A DNA stretch of 64,000 nucleotides. Source: CAVVSD01 sp963757125. GTDB taxonomy: Bacteria; Actinomycetota; Thermoleophilia; Solirubrobacterales; Solirubrobacteraceae. The DNA is taken from contig CAVWQP010000004.1 of NCBI GenBank assembly GCA_963757125.1, positions 1,302,001 through 1,366,000 of the forward strand. The letters are read 5' to 3'. This document shows positions 60,215 to 64,000 of the stretch, in pieces; position 1 is the stretch's first letter, and the number at the start of each line of letters is the position of its first letter. The notes beneath the pieces are model-generated. The model did not search any database. It had not been told where the DNA came from and was given only the letters and a program-made list of their open reading frames with translations. The translations under genes were made by a program, and so were the position numbers.

Positions 60215-60799
60215 TCAGACCAGCGCGATCTCGCGCTCGAGCTGCGGTGCGAGCAGCTCGCGTGCGCGCGCGGGCGAGATGACGTCCGCGGGATCGACCT
60301 TCTCGACGACGCGGGTCGCGGTGTCCTCGTAGACGTGCTCGCCGATGAGCCGCTGCTCGTCGTCGTAGGGCCAGTGGAACGCGAGGACGTGCTTGACGAC
60401 GTACGTGGCGTCGGGGTCGTCGATGTCCTCGATCTCCATGAGCAGCCGGCCCGGCATGAAGTGGTGGAACATGCACTCCGAGGCGAAGCCCCAGTCGGCG
60501 ACGACGAGCTCCTCGTCGACCGGGCCCATGACGATCGCTCCGACGCCGGAGAGCATCGCGTAGAAGTCGTGGACGGCCTGGTAGCCGTCGAGCACGAGTG
60601 TCTGCGGGCCCTCGGTGAGGCGGTAGACGGGATGGGCGATCGTCATCTCCGGGACGAGGATCTCCTCGTAGCGGCCGGACACCTCCAGCAGCGCGTGGCG
60701 CCGGTAGTTCGTGAGGATCGCGCGGTGGCGCGGGTTCTCGGTCGTTCGCAGCAGCTCGTCGGTCGCCGCGGTGATGCGCGTGAGATCCCAGTCGGACAT
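60215..60799 (-). CDS. NTF2/SnoaL-like protein, 194 aa
   Basis: Start ATG 60799 has GGAG 10 bases upstream; ATG 60808 is too close to it. ITAATDELLRTTENPRHRAILTNYRRHALLEVSGRYEEIL is followed by IAHPVYRLTEGPQTLVLDGYQAVHDFYAML, ADWGFASECMFHHFMPG and YVVKHVLAFHWPYDDEQRLIGEHVYED, a SnoaL/NTF2 cone-shaped fold. Enzyme activity is not assured. Convergent with the repeat protein. Family assignment is by pattern. Confidence 0.75.
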   Translation of the reverse strand: MSDWDLTRITAATDELLRTTENPRHRAILTNYRRHALLEVSGRYEEILVPEMTIAHPVYRLTEGPQTLVLDGYQAVHDFYAMLSGVGAIVMGPVDEELVVADWGFASECMFHHFMPGRLLMEIEDIDDPDATYVVKHVLAFHWPYDDEQRLIGEHVYEDTATRVVEKVDPADVISPARARELLAPQLEREIALV

Positions 60800-60851
60800 G
60801 CTCGCCATGCTCCGCCCGGACGACGCCCGCGGCAATGGTCCGAAGGTGGAA

Positions 60852-60857
60852 TAGCAT
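60852..60857 (+). promoter_or_regulatory. Leaderless -10 (TAGCAT) of the binding lipoprotein
   Basis: TAGCAT is 6 bases before GTG 60864; no ribosome binding site. Confidence 0.45.
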
Positions 60858-60863
60858 GCCGCC

Positions 60864-61682
60864 GTGCGTACGGCCCGGCTCATGTCTGCGGTGCTCGCCG
60901 GGCTCGCAGCGTTCGCGCTCGGGTGCGGCGGGGAGAGCGCGTCCGGCACCTTCGAGCCGGCGACGGCCGACACGCTGACGGTCGTCACCGAGCCGTTGCC
61001 GATCGCCGGGTTCTGGGAGGGCAGCGACGCGAAGCCGACCGGTGGCCTGGAGTACGCCATCGCCGAGGAGCTGCGTCAGCGCCTCGGCGTCGCCAAGCTC
61101 GTCGTGCGCACCCGGCCGTTCAACCAGATCGCGGGCGGTGACCTCGCCGGCGCCGACGTCGCGCTCGACCTCCTCACGCCCACGACCGCACGCGAGAAGG
61201 TCCTGGAGTTCACGACGCCCTACACCCAGTCGCCGCCCGCCATCGTGAGCCGGACCGGGGACGAGATCCCCGACGTGCAGACGGCGCAGGAGCGGCGCTG
61301 GGTCGTGAAGCGCGGGACGACGTTCGAGGACATCATCGCCGACCAGATCCGGCCCGATCAGCCGCCGATCGAGGTCGACACCCGCGCCGAGGTCCTCGAG
61401 GCGCTGGCGACGCGGCGAGCGGATGCCGCGATGTTCGACCTGCCGGCCGCCGTCGCGATCGCGCACGAGGACCCGGGCCTGTCGGTCGTCGCCCGCCTGG
61501 CGAGCACCGAGCCGATCGCGGCCGCGCTCCCGAAGGACTCGAAGAACGGCGAGGCGGTCGGATCGGCCTTGCGCGCGATGGACGCGGACGGCACGATCGA
61601 CCGACTGGCGCAACGCTGGCTCGGGACGTCGCTCCAGGACAGCGCCAACGACACACCCCTGCTCAGGACGGACCAGACATGA
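60864..61682 (+). CDS. Solute-binding lipoprotein (amino-acid/polar-compound PBP family 3)
   Basis: 272 residues from GTG. Signal peptide and lipobox ALGC. Mature domain: PLPIAGFWEGSDAKPTGGLEYAIAEELRQRLG, DLLTPTTAREKVLEFTTPYTQSPPAIV and DAAMFDLPAAVAIAHEDPG, of the bacterial extracellular solute-binding family 3. No ABC permease or ATPase follows; instead the gene overlaps an antiporter gene by ATGA. It may be a sensor or partner rather than an importer. Ligand unknown. Confidence 0.88.
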   Translation: MRTARLMSAVLAGLAAFALGCGGESASGTFEPATADTLTVVTEPLPIAGFWEGSDAKPTGGLEYAIAEELRQRLGVAKLVVRTRPFNQIAGGDLAGADVALDLLTPTTAREKVLEFTTPYTQSPPAIVSRTGDEIPDVQTAQERRWVVKRGTTFEDIIADQIRPDQPPIEVDTRAEVLEALATRRADAAMFDLPAAVAIAHEDPGLSVVARLASTEPIAAALPKDSKNGEAVGSALRAMDADGTIDRLAQRWLGTSLQDSANDTPLLRTDQT

Positions 61683-63529
61683 CCTCCCTCGCCGCCATCA
61701 CGCTCCAGAAGCCGGAAGGCAGCGCCTGGGAGTTCCTCGTGCTGTTCCTCGTGGTGATCATCGGCCCGCCGCTCATGCAGCGCGCCCGCGTCCCCGGCCT
61801 GATCGGCCTGCTCATCGGCGGCTTCCTCATCGGCCCGCACGGCTTCGGCCTGCTCGACGCCGGGAGCACCACGATCCCCGACCTCGGGCAGCTCGGCCTG
61901 CTGTACCTCATGTTCGTCGCGGGCGTGGAGCTCGACCTCGGCCTGCTCAAGCGCTACCGCAACGGCGCGATCACGTTCGGGCTCCTGACGTTCGCGTTCC
62001 CGATGCTGTTCGGCACGATCGCGGGCCTGGCGCTCGGGTGGTCGCCGGCGGCCGCGCTGCTGCTCGGCTCGCTGCTCGCGTCGCACACGCTCGTCCTCTA
62101 CCCGCTCATCCGCAACGCGGGGCTGTCCAACGACCCGGTCATCGCCAGCGCGGTGGGCGCGACCGTGCTGACGGACACGATCGCGCTGGTCATCCTCGCC
62201 GTCATCGCCGGGACCGAGTCGGGCACCGGCACCGAGGCGGAGATCGCGCTGCAGCTCGTGCTCGGGATGGCGGTGCTGCTGACCGTCTGCTTCGTCGTGC
62301 TGCCGCGGCTGGCGCGCTGGACGTTCAGCCTGCTCGGCGGCCAGCGCACGGTGCGCTACGTCATCGCGGTCGCGGCGTTCCTCATCGCGGCCGTCGTGGC
62401 CGAGACGTTCGGCATCGAGGGGATCGTCGGGGCGTTCTTCGCCGGGCTCGCGATGAACCGCCTCGTGCCGAACGAGGGCCCGCTCATGGACCGGATCGAC
62501 TTCTTCGGCGCGGCGGTGTTCGTCCCCGTGTTCCTCGTGTCCGTCGGCCTGCTGCTCGACCCGTCCGTGATGTTCCGGGCCGAGACGCTCGGGCTCGCCG
62601 CGCTGTTCATCGTCGCGTGCATGGGCGGCAAGATCATCGCCGCGCTGCTCACGCGGCCGCTGCTCGGGGCGACGCCCGCGGAGGCAAGCGTCGTCTACGG
62701 CCTGACGACGCCGCAGGCCGCCGCCACGCTGGCGGCGACGACCGTCGGCTTCCAGATCGGCCTGTTCAGCGAGTCGGTGGTCAACGCGGTCCTCGTGCTC
62801 ATCCTGGTCAGCGTCATCGTCGCGACCCTGGTCACCGAACGCGCGACGAAGCGCGTCGAGCTGCCGCCGCCGGCAGAGCGCGAGCTGGGCGAGCACGTCC
62901 TCGTCGTCGTCCGCAGCCTCGACGGCGCGCCGCTCGCGCTGCGCCTCGCGCGGGCCACCGCCGAGCCGGAGACCGGCGTGGTCGACGTGATCCTCCTGCA
63001 GGGCGCGGGCGAGTCCGGCGCCGACCGGCGCGCCGACCTCGACCGCCTCGCGGGGATGAGCACGCGCCTCGGCCTCGACCTCGACCCCGCCGTCCGGGTC
63101 ACCGACCACGCGGCGCGGACCGTCGTCCTCGCCGCCAACGACCTCCGCGCCTCGCTCGTCATCGCGGTCGTGGACGACGCCGAGGCGCGCTGGGCGGAGA
63201 CCGTGTCGCTCGCCGCGGCGGCGCCGGTCGCCATCGTGCGCGGCACGATCGACCAGCCGCTGGAGGCGGTGCGGGTCGTCTCGCCCGGCGGCGAGGGCAG
63301 CGCAGCGACGGTCGCGGCGAAGCTCGCGTCGGCGGTCCCCTCCTCGGCCCAGCGGGTGACGGCGTTCGAGGAGTCGGTCGTGTCCGGCGACGTGTGGTTC
63401 TCCGCCGTGCTCGGGTGGGAGCAGCTGGAGGCGATCTCCCCGCCGGCGGGCGCCGCGTTCGTGCTCGTGCCCGACGGGCTCGTGCCGGCGACGCCCGAGG
63501 AGATCTCCCCGCCCGAGATCGTCGCCTGA
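61679..63529 (+). CDS. Cation:proton antiporter, CPA2 family, with C-terminal USP-like region
   Basis: 616 residues, about 12-13 transmembrane helices in the first 390 residues. FLIGPHGFGLLDAG, VGLLLDPSVMFRAETLGL and VVYGLTTPQAAATLAATTVGFQIGLF are typical of KefB/CPA2 Na+/H+ or K+/H+ antiporters. The cytoplasmic tail (about 405-616) looks like two weak universal-stress-like domains: VLVVVRSLDGAPLALRLA and DLRASLVIAVVDDAEARWAE. No KTN/RCK nucleotide motif seen. Coupled by ATGA to the binding lipoprotein. Confidence 0.92.
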   Translation: MTSLAAITLQKPEGSAWEFLVLFLVVIIGPPLMQRARVPGLIGLLIGGFLIGPHGFGLLDAGSTTIPDLGQLGLLYLMFVAGVELDLGLLKRYRNGAITFGLLTFAFPMLFGTIAGLALGWSPAAALLLGSLLASHTLVLYPLIRNAGLSNDPVIASAVGATVLTDTIALVILAVIAGTESGTGTEAEIALQLVLGMAVLLTVCFVVLPRLARWTFSLLGGQRTVRYVIAVAAFLIAAVVAETFGIEGIVGAFFAGLAMNRLVPNEGPLMDRIDFFGAAVFVPVFLVSVGLLLDPSVMFRAETLGLAALFIVACMGGKIIAALLTRPLLGATPAEASVVYGLTTPQAAATLAATTVGFQIGLFSESVVNAVLVLILVSVIVATLVTERATKRVELPPPAERELGEHVLVVVRSLDGAPLALRLARATAEPETGVVDVILLQGAGESGADRRADLDRLAGMSTRLGLDLDPAVRVTDHAARTVVLAANDLRASLVIAVVDDAEARWAETVSLAAAAPVAIVRGTIDQPLEAVRVVSPGGEGSAATVAAKLASAVPSSAQRVTAFEESVVSGDVWFSAVLGWEQLEAISPPAGAAFVLVPDGLVPATPEEISPPEIVA

Positions 63530-63539
63530 GCCGACGGCC

Positions 63540-64000
63540 TCACTGCGCGGCGAGCGCGCGCTCGACAAGCCGCGCGTAGACCTCCTGCCCCGCCGGGGTC
63601 GGGTGCGTGCCGTCCGGATACAGCACGCCTGGCACCGCGCTGGCCGCGTGCCAGTCGGCGATGCGCGCCTGCGGCCAGCCCTTCGCGGCGTCGGCGAGGA
63701 CGTCGTTGGCGGCGTCCCCCCAGCTGCGCGGGATCCGCACGTTGACGAGCACGACGCGGTCCACGCCCTGCAGCAGCCTGCGCAGCGTGGTCATGTCGTC
63801 GTCGGTGATCGGCCCGTTCTCCCCGAGCTGCACCGCGACCGAGGTCGGCAGGTCTCCCGCGCGGCGGTAGCTGCGCAGCCGGTCGAGGATGTCCGGCGCC
63901 TGGCGCCCGACCGCAGCGTCCACCTTCACCACCCGCCGCAGGGCAGGCTGGGCGGCGAGCATGACCGACGCGCCGACGCCGAGCGGGCGGCGGGGGCGCG
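63540..64000 (-). CDS. SGNH-type hydrolase domain (C-terminal part of an acyltransferase or secreted esterase), 5' end cut off
   Basis: The visible 153 residues end with the SGNH block V: YPDGTHPTPAGQEVYARLVERAL (Asp-x2-His). Upstream, GVGASVMLAAQPALRRVVKVDAAVGRQAPDILDRLRS matches the first block of the SGNH domain fused to acyltransferase-3 proteins, where the usual motif is GDSVM; here the Asp is Ala but the Ser is kept. The reading frame continues beyond the window. It likely belongs to an OafA-like membrane acyltransferase; only its C-terminal domain is seen. Confidence 0.7.
   Translation of the reverse strand, partial: RPRRPLGVGASVMLAAQPALRRVVKVDAAVGRQAPDILDRLRSYRRAGDLPTSVAVQLGENGPITDDDMTTLRRLLQGVDRVVLVNVRIPRSWGDAANDVLADAAKGWPQARIADWHAASAVPGVLYPDGTHPTPAGQEVYARLVERALAAQ

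Noticed and set aside
1..64000. CRISPR array, tRNA, rRNA, riboswitch or prophage
   Set aside because: Looked for regular spacer-repeat units, cloverleaf-like motifs, integrases and phage structural genes by eye and saw none.

Overview
The window is very G+C-rich and almost wall-to-wall coding. No intergenic gap exceeds about 210 bases, neighbouring genes often overlap by 1 to 30 bases, and GTG starts are common. Together with a CIRCE-controlled groES-groEL operon, a PafB/PafC-type tandem WYL regulator and many start codons that look leaderless, this points to an actinobacterium. Thermoleophilia (Solirubrobacterales-like soil bacteria) is my inference from the mix of gene families, not something the sequence proves. 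I see no rRNA, tRNA, CRISPR array, insertion sequence, prophage or origin.

Layout. 1-5.7 kb: truncated Mug glycosylase, 7Fe ferredoxin, amidase, two MFS transporters, a PPOX-fold protein and DoxX, closed by a 14-bp-stem terminator. 5.7-10.5 kb: groEL, groES with a promoter bracketed by two CIRCE operators, an ASCH protein, a NUDIX hydrolase, small proteins and a Crp/Fnr regulator. 10.5-13.9 kb: a leftward chain lacI-type regulator, NUDIX, Nei-type glycosylase and glycerophosphodiesterase. 13.9-17.2 kb: class III aminotransferase (divergent from the regulator) meeting an SDR-P450 pair. 17.2-22.3 kb: full-length Lhr helicase and a type-5 uracil-DNA glycosylase. 22.3-24.6 kb: lipoprotein, MetE-like protein, VOC protein and a nested hairpin region. 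24.6-27.5 kb: rmlA-rmlD-rmlB (no rmlC). 27.5-34.3 kb: fused PafBC-like regulator, response regulator with a 65-residue stand-alone HisKA protein, YhaM-like HD nuclease, SMP-30 protein, EcsC protein and a frameshifted L,D-transpeptidase.

34.3-45.6 kb looks like an organosulfur or organic-acid oxidation region. It has four luciferase-like flavin monooxygenases, a MetE-like protein, an SsuABC-type ABC transporter, an AprA/fumarate-reductase-like flavoprotein (frameshifted) coupled to a ferredoxin-like partner, and a GlcD/Dld-type oxidase. 45.6-52.3 kb is regulatory: a SnoaL-tailed ECF sigma factor, an ECF sigma with zinc-finger anti-sigma, and a third sigma-like gene coupled to a helix-turn-helix protein that abuts an ImmA/IrrE peptidase. 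52.4-57.3 kb: a LysR-controlled FAD monooxygenase (frameshifted), BBE-type oxidase, ABM monooxygenase and LuxR regulator. 57.3-64 kb: a second L,D-transpeptidase, a large secreted repeat protein, an NTF2-like protein, a solute-binding lipoprotein coupled to a CPA2 antiporter, and the truncated end of an SGNH hydrolase/acyltransferase.

Three themes stand out. First, twelve genes carry a TANNNT hexamer (eleven of them TAGNNT) exactly 6-7 bases before the start codon, a leaderless-transcription signature that settles several starts. Second, three genes are each broken by a single-base indel that one base would repair; base-calling error should be excluded before calling them pseudogenes. Third, several compact gene pairs (sigma/HTH/ImmA, response regulator/HisKA-only protein, binding lipoprotein/antiporter) do not match a textbook system that I can name.
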